In this document: piece by piece, positions 1-6,481 of the stretch
Numbering within the stretch: position 1 is the first letter of the stretch
Layout of the letters: the number at the start of each line of letters is the position of its first letter
Source: Marinomonas arctica
GTDB taxonomy: Bacteria > Pseudomonadota > Gammaproteobacteria > Pseudomonadales > Marinomonadaceae
Assembly: GCF_003259225.1 (NCBI RefSeq)
Contig: NZ_QHJF01000014.1
Location: 1-54,991, forward strand
Length of the DNA: 54,991 bases
Reading direction: 5' to 3'
The notes under the pieces: model-generated
What the model was told of the DNA's origin: nothing
The model's database searches: none
What the model saw: only the letters and a program-made list of their open reading frames with translations
Program-made: the position numbers and the translations under genes

Positions 1-128
1 CTAAAAATAAATGTGGGGATCCTTAAGGCTTTAGCCCGACAACGTCATTATTCCCCCCCTTATGTCTTCCAAGGGGGCGATGGGATTTTCCCAAAGGGTC
101 GAACCCCTTTCCTCTAACCTAGTATCTG

Positions 129-160
129 AAACAACAAGCTTTCCTGTAAAAGGGTTGTTT
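129..160 (+). terminator. possible weak terminator or stem-loop upstream of the first gene
   Basis: AAACAAC at 129-135 is the exact inverted complement of GTTGTTT at 154-160, and T residues follow. This could end a gene lying left of the window. The stem is GC-poor and overlaps the likely ribosome binding region of the next gene, so it may be fortuitous. The rest of 1-128 shows no gene; it holds a C-rich stretch and a short perfect hairpin near 100-116 with no assigned role. Confidence 0.25.
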
Positions 161-164
161 TTGT

Positions 165-674
165 ATGATGAGGTTATATTTTAGTGTGGGTGTCCTACTG
201 TGTGCAAGGGCTCATTTGTTAGAGAACCAGGCTAAGGCGGAACACTTCGAGTATCACAATATTCGCATTGCGCGAGCATGTGCCATAGCAGAAGGGCCTC
301 CATCCGATGAACAACTTGTATACGCGTACGAAACGTTGGCCAATGCAGATTCTGTAATTCATAAATCAAGCCAAGCTGGCGAGATTACGGATGCGCTTGA
401 GTTTTTGATGACTGTTGCCGGAACAACAGGACTCATCGCATCAGGGAAAGAACAGGCTAGATGGTACTTAGATGAGCGACGTTACAGGGCTGAAAAACGA
501 CGGTCGCGGATGGACTGGTTGCTGACTGCGGTGTTTGGAATAGTGGGGGCGGCCGGGCTGGCCGACCTAGTATTTAAGCCGATGCTGCAAACAATGTATC
601 CTGGCTGGGTTGATTGGTTTACTGGACTGGCTGCATTCACGACTGCCTCATTTATGTATATTAGGGTCAGATGA
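165..674 (+). CDS. hypothetical membrane protein, probable integron-cassette gene
   Basis: I do not recognise this 169-aa protein. Its first two thirds are soluble and mildly acidic (a helical stretch around residues 45-85). A very basic segment follows (around 100-115, RRYRAEKRRSRMD), then two hydrophobic segments (about 117-136 and 147-166) separated by a short turn, so the C-terminus is probably a two-helix membrane hairpin with the basic segment on the cytoplasmic side. There are two consecutive ATG codons; a purine-rich AAAAGGG stretch lies about 10 bases upstream, and an in-frame stop at 147-149 rules out a longer N-terminus. It is the first plus-strand gene of a series separated by attC-like sites. 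It could be the tail of a longer ancestral protein. The frame is convincing; function is unknown. Confidence 0.6.
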   Translation: MMRLYFSVGVLLCARAHLLENQAKAEHFEYHNIRIARACAIAEGPPSDEQLVYAYETLANADSVIHKSSQAGEITDALEFLMTVAGTTGLIASGKEQARWYLDERRYRAEKRRSRMDWLLTAVFGIVGAAGLADLVFKPMLQTMYPGWVDWFTGLAAFTTASFMYIRVR

Positions 675-918
675 AAAATAGCAAGCGTTAGCACTTGGTG
701 ATATCTGTGTATAAAGCGGATCAGGTCATAAGGCCTGACGGAATTGCTTGCCTCGCGGATCAAACCGCGCTACAAAAGAATAAATAAAGAACCAACATAG
801 CGGCGATCAAAGATGATCTGAAGAGGTTCCGCCCACACGGATGTTGGTATTGAACGAGTTATATAATAGGGAAGTCCTACCATGAAAAAAGCCAATCCCC
901 TATATAGACAACGCAGCC
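675..918. other. non-coding spacer with several hairpins
   Basis: No convincing gene lies between the first gene and the first attC-like site. Visible inverted repeats are CAGG/CCTG around 723-739, CGCGG/CCGCG around 754-769, and ACCAACAT (791-798) paired with ATGTTGGT (841-848), which encloses about 42 bases. A 25-codon frame from ATG 882 to TAA 957-959, preceded by AGGGAAG, encodes a very basic peptide and ends inside the attC stem. It is possible but unproven. The hairpins could be transcript-stabilising structures or remains of a mobile element. Confidence 0.4.
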
Positions 919-975
919 GTTCAACAGTGGGTTATAACCGCAGCTACGCTGCTGTATAACTATTAATTGTTAAGT
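919..975 (+). other. attC-like integron recombination site 1
   Basis: The site begins with GTTCAAC (919-925), matching the R'' consensus RYYYAAC, and ends with GTTAAGT (969-975), matching the R' consensus GTTRRRY. The 57-base interval folds on itself: GTTATAACCGCAGC on the left pairs imperfectly with GCTGCTGTATAAC on the right around a short loop, leaving mismatched bases as in known attC sites. The length is at the short end of the family range. Recombination would be expected between G969 and T970. The orientation is the same as the two sites downstream. Confidence 0.7.
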
Positions 976-1007
976 GGCTCAATTAGCATCGAGTTTATGA
1001 GGAAGTA

Positions 1008-2855
1008 ATGCTCAATTATAAGGGTTCATGTAAAAGGATTGATCTAATTTTCCGGGCAAAATACCCGTATTATGTTACAGAGCTATACAAAATTAGTGAC
1101 TTGGAATATCAAATTTTTTTAAATGAAGAGGTTGATGACTTTCACGCCTTAGAAAAAGAGTATGATACTTCTATAAGGTTCATTACATCACCAGTCCAGT
1201 TAGTAAATAAGAGACCTAGCAGTTTTGTTGAAAAGGTTGATCCAATTGATGATTCTATTCTTGGTGCAAATTACGAAGGATTGCCTTTTACCCGATTTCA
1301 ATTAATAAATCACATTGAATGCCTACATCCAAATGTATTGGTATCAAAAATCGACACAGATCATGAGAAAAGAGTAATACACTATAGCGTTAATGATGAA
1401 ATGTATAGCGGTTCCATTGATGAGCTAAGAGAAAATCTAATGGAAGCGAGTTATCCATATGATTATAAGTTGTCATTTAGCCAAGAAAAAAAAGAACCTG
1501 CTAAACCTATGAACATTTTTGAAGTCGTTGCGTCATCGACTCTCAAGAATTTTGATCCTGGATATCTAGAAAGAGATGAAAGGTTGTGGTTTGACAATGT
1601 CAGTAATATATATTCAGGAGGATTTTCAAAAAAAGATCTTTTTTTCTTTGATGAAAAAACAAGTAAGTGTCTGCTAGATTTTAGTGTATTTAGCAATGTC
1701 AATTTGAGAAATCACCTGCTGCTATATGATGAAGTTTTTTGCATACTGCCTTTAACAGAAAAAATGAATGATTTTCTGATGAAACAGAAACTGACAAAGG
1801 ATGATCTTCTATATTTAATTGAGAAAGGACGATTGAAAATTGTAAACACTCAACCTGAATTCAGGTTGGATCATGCTTTTCTAAAAGAATGCTACCAGAC
1901 TAAAAGTGATAGCGTCATTTCAAGAAGAGCTTTAGCTGCTTTGAGTGCCATAGACATAGTAGAAACTCAAAAGAACTACATTTTCAACGACATTGACTTT
2001 ATCAGAGGTATTGACTCCATATTGTCTAAATTAAGTGTTGAATGTGGTCAAAAGCCTGATTTCTTGAAAAGAATACTAACATGGCCAACAAGCGCATTGA
2101 GAAGTAGCTTTGATGCATTAAATTCAACAGCAACAAAATCGATTCCATCTTTTGGTGTTAATCAAACCATTACAAGTCACATGACAGAGGAAGCAAAGAA
2201 AAGATGCGAATTAGAATTTTTGACAAGTTCTGAAGCTATACATATTTCTCATTCTCTTGACGCAACTTATTATCCTTTTTTTGAAGAGAGTAGTGGTTTC
2301 TCAGATCAAAAAATTGCCATTCTGATGGCAAATAGCCTCAATTTCTACAAACTATCAAATATACAGTATTTGGTTGAAGAGCAAGGTTTGTTCAACCCTG
2401 AACTTACGAGGAATATTACAGTTGAGTTGCTGTCTGTTTTTGATGTAAATGACTACATCCCTATTTCAGAATATCTTGATGAAATTGAAAACCCACTGTC
2501 TAGGAAATGCCTCAATAGGCTGTTTACTGAGTTATCAAATTTGCCGGTAGAAGAAAGAGACGGAAGAATAAGAGCATATAATGAGCAAGTAGAAAAAGCA
2601 TTAAGAGGTAAGGCTGTTGCACGGAGCGTTGTAGATTTAAGTGTGGATGGAGCTGGACTCTTTATTCCTTTTATAAGCACTGGAATAAAGGCTGCTGGAT
2701 GGCTAGGAGCAAAGGCTCAAAGAAAATATCCTCTTTTTCAAGAAATCACTAACTATATTAGTGATAAAGCACATTCTTCTAATGTGTTACAAAAAGAAGT
2801 GTCAGTTCTTACGCAGATTAATCGAGTAGCAAGACTGAAAAGGACAATTGAGTAA
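1008..2855 (+). CDS. 615-aa protein of unknown function carried on an integron cassette
   Basis: I do not recognise this protein. It has no signal peptide and no clear transmembrane helix. The central part (about residues 224-280) has an LLLYDEV strand-like motif followed by an LTKDDLLYLIEKGRLKI helix-strand pattern. Residues 300-540 look largely helical. A glycine-rich hydrophobic patch near 545-570 (DGAGLFIPFISTG) could insert in or lie on a membrane. The start is well supported: GAGGAAGTA directly precedes ATG 1008. The gene fills almost all of the cassette between two attC-like sites (recombination points at 969/970 and 2910/2911), leaving a leader of under 40 bases. The DNA is far more AT-rich than the core genes of the window and uses many AAA, ATA and AGA codons, which indicates horizontal origin. 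It is unusually long for a cassette gene. A stress or phage-defence role would fit such a setting but is only a guess. Confidence 0.8.
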   Translation: MLNYKGSCKRIDLIFRAKYPYYVTELYKISDLEYQIFLNEEVDDFHALEKEYDTSIRFITSPVQLVNKRPSSFVEKVDPIDDSILGANYEGLPFTRFQLINHIECLHPNVLVSKIDTDHEKRVIHYSVNDEMYSGSIDELRENLMEASYPYDYKLSFSQEKKEPAKPMNIFEVVASSTLKNFDPGYLERDERLWFDNVSNIYSGGFSKKDLFFFDEKTSKCLLDFSVFSNVNLRNHLLLYDEVFCILPLTEKMNDFLMKQKLTKDDLLYLIEKGRLKIVNTQPEFRLDHAFLKECYQTKSDSVISRRALAALSAIDIVETQKNYIFNDIDFIRGIDSILSKLSVECGQKPDFLKRILTWPTSALRSSFDALNSTATKSIPSFGVNQTITSHMTEEAKKRCELEFLTSSEAIHISHSLDATYYPFFEESSGFSDQKIAILMANSLNFYKLSNIQYLVEEQGLFNPELTRNITVELLSVFDVNDYIPISEYLDEIENPLSRKCLNRLFTELSNLPVEERDGRIRAYNEQVEKALRGKAVARSVVDLSVDGAGLFIPFISTGIKAAGWLGAKAQRKYPLFQEITNYISDKAHSSNVLQKEVSVLTQINRVARLKRTIE

Positions 2856-2860
2856 CCGCC

Positions 2861-2916
2861 ACTTAACAAGTCCATCCATGCGACCGCCTACGGCGGCGCA
2901 TGATGCGGCGTTAGAA
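2861..2916 (+). other. attC-like integron recombination site 2
   Basis: ACTTAAC (2861-2867) matches RYYYAAC, and GTTAGAA (2910-2916) matches GTTRRRY in six of seven positions. Between them ATGCGACCGCC pairs with GGCGGCGCAT, leaving one unpaired A on the left arm. Such an extrahelical base is a hallmark of attC sites, where it sets strand polarity. The site starts six bases after the stop codon of the 615-aa gene, the usual position of an attC behind its cassette gene. Confidence 0.8.
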
Positions 2917-2932
2917 ATATTAGGGAGTGCTA

Positions 2933-3421
2933 GTGCAAGATTTCATTTTAAAATCTTTTGCGGGTCAGTGGTTTGAATGGGAACGCATAAATCAATGCTT
3001 CTGGCCAGGAGCAGGAGGGCGCTCAGAGAAGGTAGATCCTGAGCTTGGACCTGTACGGCTTTGCTCTGGAATCTATGTCATTGCTTGGGGCGATTCTTTG
3101 GGGGAGCCAACCCCTACTGATGGTAACGTTCAATATATAGGGATGACGGATAACTTCAAAAATCGAATGTCTCAGTTCGCGTCATCTGCCGGAATTCATT
3201 ACGACGGAAGGTATGATGGGCATTCCGCAGCTTGGCGTTGGCCTGAGGCGAAGATCGAAAAGATGAAGGTTGCGTTCTTTCCTCTGTATCAAGATTTGGC
3301 GCCGCATCTAAAATCTGGTTTTTTGTACTGGCAGGAGGCTCTTGCGATAGATGCTTATTTTAAAGAACATGGAAAGGTGCCTCCGTTAAATGCCGGCGGT
3401 GGAGAAATCACGCTCGACTAA
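2933..3421 (+). CDS. GIY-YIG-like domain protein on an integron cassette
   Basis: A protein of about 162 aa with the two short motifs of the GIY-YIG fold: a GIY near residue 46 and VQYIGMT near residue 68, followed by an NFKNR helix that could supply the catalytic arginine. A later YWQEALAIDAYF helix offers a glutamate in roughly the position of the metal-binding residue. Family members are usually nucleases cutting DNA with one metal ion, but some cassette-borne members may be inactive. I chose GTG 2933 because AGGGAG lies at a good distance from it; GTG 2927, two codons upstream, is also in frame but sits against the ribosome binding site. It fills the cassette between attC-like sites 2 and 3. 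The DNA substrate is unknown. Confidence 0.65.
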   Translation: MQDFILKSFAGQWFEWERINQCFWPGAGGRSEKVDPELGPVRLCSGIYVIAWGDSLGEPTPTDGNVQYIGMTDNFKNRMSQFASSAGIHYDGRYDGHSAAWRWPEAKIEKMKVAFFPLYQDLAPHLKSGFLYWQEALAIDAYFKEHGKVPPLNAGGGEITLD

Positions 3422-3425
3422 AAAT

Positions 3426-3503
3426 TGCTAACAATCGGCTGCACTGCGACCGATTTTCCGCCGCTTCTCAGCTCCAAATCAGCCGAAAATGCGGGCGTTA
3501 GAA
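3426..3503 (+). other. attC-like integron recombination site 3
   Basis: The site runs from TGCTAAC (3426-3432) to GTTAGAA (3497-3503), 78 bases, and begins four bases after the stop codon of the GIY-YIG gene. The left half holds AACAATCGGCTGCACTGCG and a GATTTTCC arm; the right half holds AAATCAGCCG, so GATTT/AAATC and CGGCTG/CAGCCG complementarity is visible. The longer central loop makes it a different type from the two upstream sites, but the ends and orientation agree. Confidence 0.7.
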
Positions 3504-3565
3504 GTCAACCCTGTTTAAAGAAACCGCAACCCTGCAACAAGGGCACCCGCACCATGCGCTCTTGT

Positions 3566-3679
3566 TCATTCCTCAAAAATCACTTCCAAACCAGTTTCGC
3601 GCTTCTTGATCCTTATGCCGAGGTCTTTCCGTTGTGTTTCGTTTAAACGGCTGTGTCGATTTCTCACGCGCCAGTTATC
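3566..3679 (-). pseudogene. 3' remnant of a DUF1127 gene
   Basis: Read on the minus strand, 3676 down to 3569 encodes 36 residues starting NWRVRNRHSRLNETQRKDLG, then a TGA stop at 3566-3568. This matches NWRTRNRLSQLNEAQLKDIG, the core of the complete DUF1127 protein at 4475-4717. The N-terminal half of the gene is missing, and similarity ends at the boundary with the vapC stop codon. The frame of vapC, if read past its TAG (3686-3688), continues directly into this remnant. It lies between the last clear attC-like site and vapC. It is probably a broken duplicate of the intact gene. Confidence 0.7.
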
Positions 3680-3685
3680 GAGGTG

Positions 3686-4087
3686 CTATGTTTTTTCTGT
3701 CACGGAGCGCAGTTTTAAATATTGAGTGAAAGGAATAAAGTCTTTATCCGCGTACAAGAGTGGGAGTCGATTTTCAATGCAGAAGGTGGCAATGATGACG
3801 TCTGCCGTTTTTCTTATTGTAATTCCTTGTTTTCTTAGCTTGCGGTAATTGTCCGCCGCTTTGACAGCTAGGTCAGGAGTAAGCATATTAAACTGATGCA
3901 GCGCTGTCAGGTGCTTCTTCGCTATCTTATAATCTTTGTCTGCTCTAAAGCCTTGTAGTATTTCTAGTAGTATAAGGTCACCTATGGCGACTTCTTCATC
4001 GCCCAAAGCGCTATCTAGGGCTAGTGTTTCTGGTGTGTCAAGACCTTTGAAGTAGTCTATCCAAACACTAGTATCGACTATAATCAT
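3686..4087 (-). CDS. vapC: VapC-family PIN-domain toxin (ribonuclease)
   Basis: A 133-aa PIN-domain protein of typical VapC length. The acidic active-site residues can be placed: Asp5 in MIIVDTSVWID, Glu42 in LLEILQGF, Asp96 in TADVIIA and Asp114/Asp116 in YADKDF. VapC toxins cut specific RNAs, often initiator tRNA or the 23S rRNA sarcin-ricin loop, when their antitoxin is degraded. The RNA target here cannot be read from sequence. Its start overlaps the end of the upstream antitoxin gene by four bases (ATGA), so the two are translationally coupled. Its stop codon abuts a broken DUF1127 gene. All catalytic residues are present, so it is probably active. Confidence 0.88.
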   Translation of the reverse strand: MIIVDTSVWIDYFKGLDTPETLALDSALGDEEVAIGDLILLEILQGFRADKDYKIAKKHLTALHQFNMLTPDLAVKAADNYRKLRKQGITIRKTADVIIATFCIENRLPLLYADKDFIPFTQYLKLRSVTEKT

Positions 4088-4278
4088 TTAGTGGATCTCA
4101 TTTCATCTAAATCACCGTCCCAGTTAAGTTTGCCTTTTAGACTGCGAATACTGGTTTGTTTTTGTAGCTTTATGAGCGCTTTTAAACCTTCTTCAACCGC
4201 TTCTTTTTTAGTCTGCAGACCTGTGGCTTGTAGTGCGTCAGCCATAAGCTTATCGTCTATAACAATGTTTGTTCTCAT
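4084..4278 (-). CDS. vapB: VapB-family antitoxin
   Basis: A 64-aa antitoxin of the DUF2191/VapB type. The N-terminus MRTNIVIDDKLM is a ribbon-helix-helix DNA-binding strand and helix; the TKKEAVEEGLKAL segment is the second helix. The C-terminal part (LKGKLNWDGDLDEM) is acidic and aromatic, as in tails that block the VapC active site. I start at ATG 4276-4278, which has AGGTG four bases upstream. A start 13 codons earlier would add residues unlike the family and would run into the palindromic region. It neutralises the downstream toxin and probably represses the operon. Confidence 0.85.
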   Translation of the reverse strand: MRTNIVIDDKLMADALQATGLQTKKEAVEEGLKALIKLQKQTSIRSLKGKLNWDGDLDEMRSTK

Positions 4279-4287
4279 GTTGCACCT

Positions 4288-4317
4288 ATGTGTATATATT
4301 GTTGGTGTTGTACACAT
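4288..4317 (-). promoter_or_regulatory. probable vapBC operator
   Basis: ATGTGTA (4288-4294) and TACACAT (4311-4317) form a seven-base inverted repeat with a 16-base AT-rich spacer, just upstream of the antitoxin start. VapB antitoxins bind such repeats to autoregulate their operon. The assignment is by position and symmetry only. Confidence 0.5.
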
Positions 4318-4335
4318 TATGGCCTATCTATTTAA

Positions 4336-4383
4336 ACCTAACAAGGCAGAGCTTACAAACTGTCGCTGTGCTTAACGTTACGT
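4336..4383 (+). other. possible degenerate attC-like site 4
   Basis: ACCTAAC (4336-4342) fits the RYYYAAC end, and GTTACGT (4377-4383) fits five or six positions of GTTRRRY. Between them AAGGCAGAGC faces GTCGCTGTGCTT with partial complementarity. At 48 bases it is shorter than accepted attC sites and the pairing is weak. If real, the vapBC pair with the DUF1127 remnant would be a fourth cassette with its genes inverted, which is common for toxin-antitoxin cassettes. Confidence 0.25.
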
Positions 4384-4424
4384 AGCCAAAACCATCAACC
4401 ACTACGGAGAGGGTAAAAACGAAA

Positions 4425-4448
4425 AAGGGCACTCCCCAAAGCGCCCTT
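4425..4448 (-). terminator. terminator of the DUF1127 gene
   Basis: AAGGGC (4425-4430) and GCCCTT (4443-4448) form a stem. On the minus strand it is followed by a T-rich run, placing it about 27 bases after the DUF1127 stop codon. Confidence 0.65.
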
Positions 4449-4474
4449 GCTTATCCTGCACTCAACCAAAGAAC

Positions 4475-4717
4475 TCACTTCCACAGTGCTTTATTCACTT
4501 CGTGATCCACGTCCGCAGCGGTGAGGCCGATGTCTTTCAGTTGCGCTTCGTTTAGTTGGCTGAGTCGGTTTCGAGTGCGCCAGTTATGCGCGATTTTTTT
4601 GAAGATCGCTTTCCATGGCTTTTCTTTCAGATTATCTAATGTGGCTTTGCAGCATTGGCTTACGTTTAGCTGGCTGTTTTCTAGATTGTTTAATGCTTCT
4701 GAGGTACCGTTTTTCAT
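4475..4717 (-). CDS. DUF1127 domain protein
   Basis: An 80-aa protein whose C-terminal half has the DUF1127 pattern: WRTRNRLSQLNEAQLKDIGLT followed by AADVDHEV. Short members of this family act in phosphate, carbon-storage and polyamine-related regulation in other proteobacteria; no role can be read here. I start at ATG 4715-4717, which has AAGGAT upstream; the longer frame to 4780 adds residues outside the family. It is divergent from the LysR gene at 4848, which may control it. A truncated second copy of its 3' half lies at 3566-3679 on the far side of the vapBC pair. Confidence 0.8.
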   Translation of the reverse strand: MKNGTSEALNNLENSQLNVSQCCKATLDNLKEKPWKAIFKKIAHNWRTRNRLSQLNEAQLKDIGLTAADVDHEVNKALWK

Positions 4718-4847
4718 GGTGCTATCCTTTTCTCTATTAATGAGTTTGTTTGTTTTATGTGCAAATAATCGTCTAATCATTGCACTGCGACAAACGAGAA
4801 AAAGTGTTTTATAGTTAAGAAATTCTTACTTATAAAAGGTGTGTTTC

Positions 4848-5801
4848 ATGTCTTCTCATCGAGCTTTACCGCCGCTGAAATCTTTGCAGGCGTTTCGTTA
4901 TGCGGCGCAGACGTTGAGTTTTAAGAAGGCGGCGGAGTCTTTGTTTGTGACGCAGGCGGCGGTGAGTCAGCAGATTAAGACCTTGGAGCAGACGCTGAGT
5001 GTTGAGTTGTTTGAGCGACATACTCGCCAAGTGGTGCTGACGTCGGAAGGGCAGTACTTGTTTGACTACGTTGAGAAGGCATTTGGTTTGTTGGAAGAAG
5101 GCGTGAAAGGCATTATGGAAGATCCGACGCCGAATACCTTGGTAATCAGTTCGGTGCCGTCGTTTTCGAGCCGTTGGTTGGTGTCGCGTTTGGGGCGCTT
5201 TCAGGCGCAGGAGCCGGAGATAAATCTGCGTTTAAGTCCGAGTATTGATTTATCGACCTTTGCGGACAGTGATTTGGATTTGTGCATTCGTTTAGGTCGT
5301 GGTCAGTATGCTGGGCTGACATCGCAATTGTTGTTCAAAGAGTATTTGGTGTTGGTGTGTCATCCGTCGATGATTCATGTGGATCAGCCAATCAAAGAGC
5401 AGTTGCTCAATATTCCTATTATTACCGATACTGGGCCGGATGTCCGACATGTGTGGCCTGTGTTGCAGCGTTTCTTAGACCTTTATGATATGCCGATGAA
5501 GTCGCATTTGCATGTGGCGGATTCGACGTCGTTGGTGGAAGCCTTGCTGTCTTGCCAAGGCTTGGCGATGATGCGTTATGGTTTGGTGTATGAGCTGATT
5601 GAGAAAGGGCAGTTGATTTGCCCGTTGCCTATTTACATGAAGTCTCAGTATGACTTTTATCTTGTTGCGCCCGCGCCGCATTTTAAGTACCAAAAAGTCA
5701 TGACGTTTAAACGCTGGATTGAACAGGAAGTGAAGGCGATTGATTCGTCTTGGGCGACGTATTTAAAAATGCATCCCGAGATGGAGGAAGTTAGAGTGTA
5801 G
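4848..5801 (+). CDS. LysR-family transcriptional regulator, GcvA-like
   Basis: A LysR regulator of about 317 aa. The N-terminal winged helix-turn-helix covers roughly residues 5-63 (LPPLKSLQAFRYAAQTLSF, then FVTQAAVSQQIKTLE), followed by the two-lobed effector domain. The LPPLxxLxxFxxAA start and the RLGRGxYxGL motif place it with GcvA/AmpR-type regulators. I start at ATG 4848 because AAAGG lies at good spacing; GTG 4839 would overlap that site. LysR proteins often regulate the divergent neighbour, here the DUF1127 gene, but its target and effector are unknown. Confidence 0.88.
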   Translation: MSSHRALPPLKSLQAFRYAAQTLSFKKAAESLFVTQAAVSQQIKTLEQTLSVELFERHTRQVVLTSEGQYLFDYVEKAFGLLEEGVKGIMEDPTPNTLVISSVPSFSSRWLVSRLGRFQAQEPEINLRLSPSIDLSTFADSDLDLCIRLGRGQYAGLTSQLLFKEYLVLVCHPSMIHVDQPIKEQLLNIPIITDTGPDVRHVWPVLQRFLDLYDMPMKSHLHVADSTSLVEALLSCQGLAMMRYGLVYELIEKGQLICPLPIYMKSQYDFYLVAPAPHFKYQKVMTFKRWIEQEVKAIDSSWATYLKMHPEMEEVRV

Positions 5802-5905
5802 ATTTTTAGGCATTTTACTAAGCCACCATTTTATCAAGCCACCTATCTCTAGAACCCCGTCATATCAAGGAATTAACGGAATAGTTTTCGGCCGCCCATT
5901 TCGAG

Positions 5906-6445
5906 TTAGTCTTTTGAGAATGTTATTACCGCGTTGCCATGCCCCAATGCTCGTGGTAAGTCGGTGGCATTTTCTATACGTCCAATGCGAGTGTAGGAAT
6001 AGGAGGTATCAAAGGTTTTATAGAAGACGACTAGAGTGCGTGAACCCCATAATACAATGTCTCCATTTTCGATGGTTTTCGGTTGATATTTATGTGTTGG
6101 CAGGTTTTTGGGTAAATCGGTGTGTTTTTCGTTACGGTTTAGATCTTCCATGTTTAGGGTTAATGGCAGCATTGAAGCGAATTCTTCTGCGGCTGCCGTA
6201 GCCGCTAACGTCGCGCTGAAACGACGTTCTCCAATGGTGATCCACATGCGTGATTTCTCCGATTTGATGGCTGTGGTTTGCGTTGTGCTCGATTCTGTTG
6301 TCGGTTGCGTTGCATAGGCATGATTCAGTGTCAGTAAAAACACGAATGATAGGGCAAATTGTTTTAGGTTCTGCAAGGGTAGATTGCTCACTATCCACGC
6401 GAAGCTGTGTAGATTCCCTTTGTCGATCTTTATTTTTTTATTCAT
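5906..6445 (-). CDS. exported cyclophilin-like fold protein
   Basis: A 179-aa protein with a long basic, hydrophobic leader (cleavage probably after AYA near residue 45), a short Thr/Ser-rich linker, and a cyclophilin_like domain from about residue 66 to the end. Recognisable pieces are MWITIGERRFSATL, MLPLTLNMEDLN, GDIVLWGSRTLVVFYK and TSYSYTRIGRI. The family shares the cyclophilin fold but lacks the prolyl isomerase active site; no reaction is established. It follows the MFS gene on the same strand with a gap of about 36 bases, so it is probably the last gene of the hydrolase-MFS-cyclophilin-like operon. The length of the leader makes the exact start uncertain. Confidence 0.75.
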   Translation of the reverse strand: MNKKIKIDKGNLHSFAWIVSNLPLQNLKQFALSFVFLLTLNHAYATQPTTESSTTQTTAIKSEKSRMWITIGERRFSATLAATAAAEEFASMLPLTLNMEDLNRNEKHTDLPKNLPTHKYQPKTIENGDIVLWGSRTLVVFYKTFDTSYSYTRIGRIENATDLPRALGHGNAVITFSKD

Positions 6446-6481
6446 AAGTGTGGTCTCTTAGTTAGTTATGCCGGAGGACTG

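Noticed and set aside
90..125. A TTCGA-containing hairpin on the minus strand resembling a tRNA T-arm
   Set aside because: No matching anticodon arm, D-arm or acceptor stem can be built around it.
882..959. A 25-codon frame with a good ribosome binding site
   Set aside because: Too short to call as a gene; part of it is the attC stem. Kept only as an observation.
3425..3646. A 73-codon plus-strand frame after the GIY-YIG gene
   Set aside because: It runs through attC-like site 3 and antisense to the DUF1127 remnant, with no recognisable protein features.
4091..4375. A 94-codon plus-strand frame opposite vapB
   Set aside because: It is antisense to the antitoxin gene and its operator and has no family-like sequence.
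1..4400. Prophage or integrative element as the source of the left region
   Set aside because: No phage structural, integrase or replication genes are seen; the attC-like sites explain the layout better.
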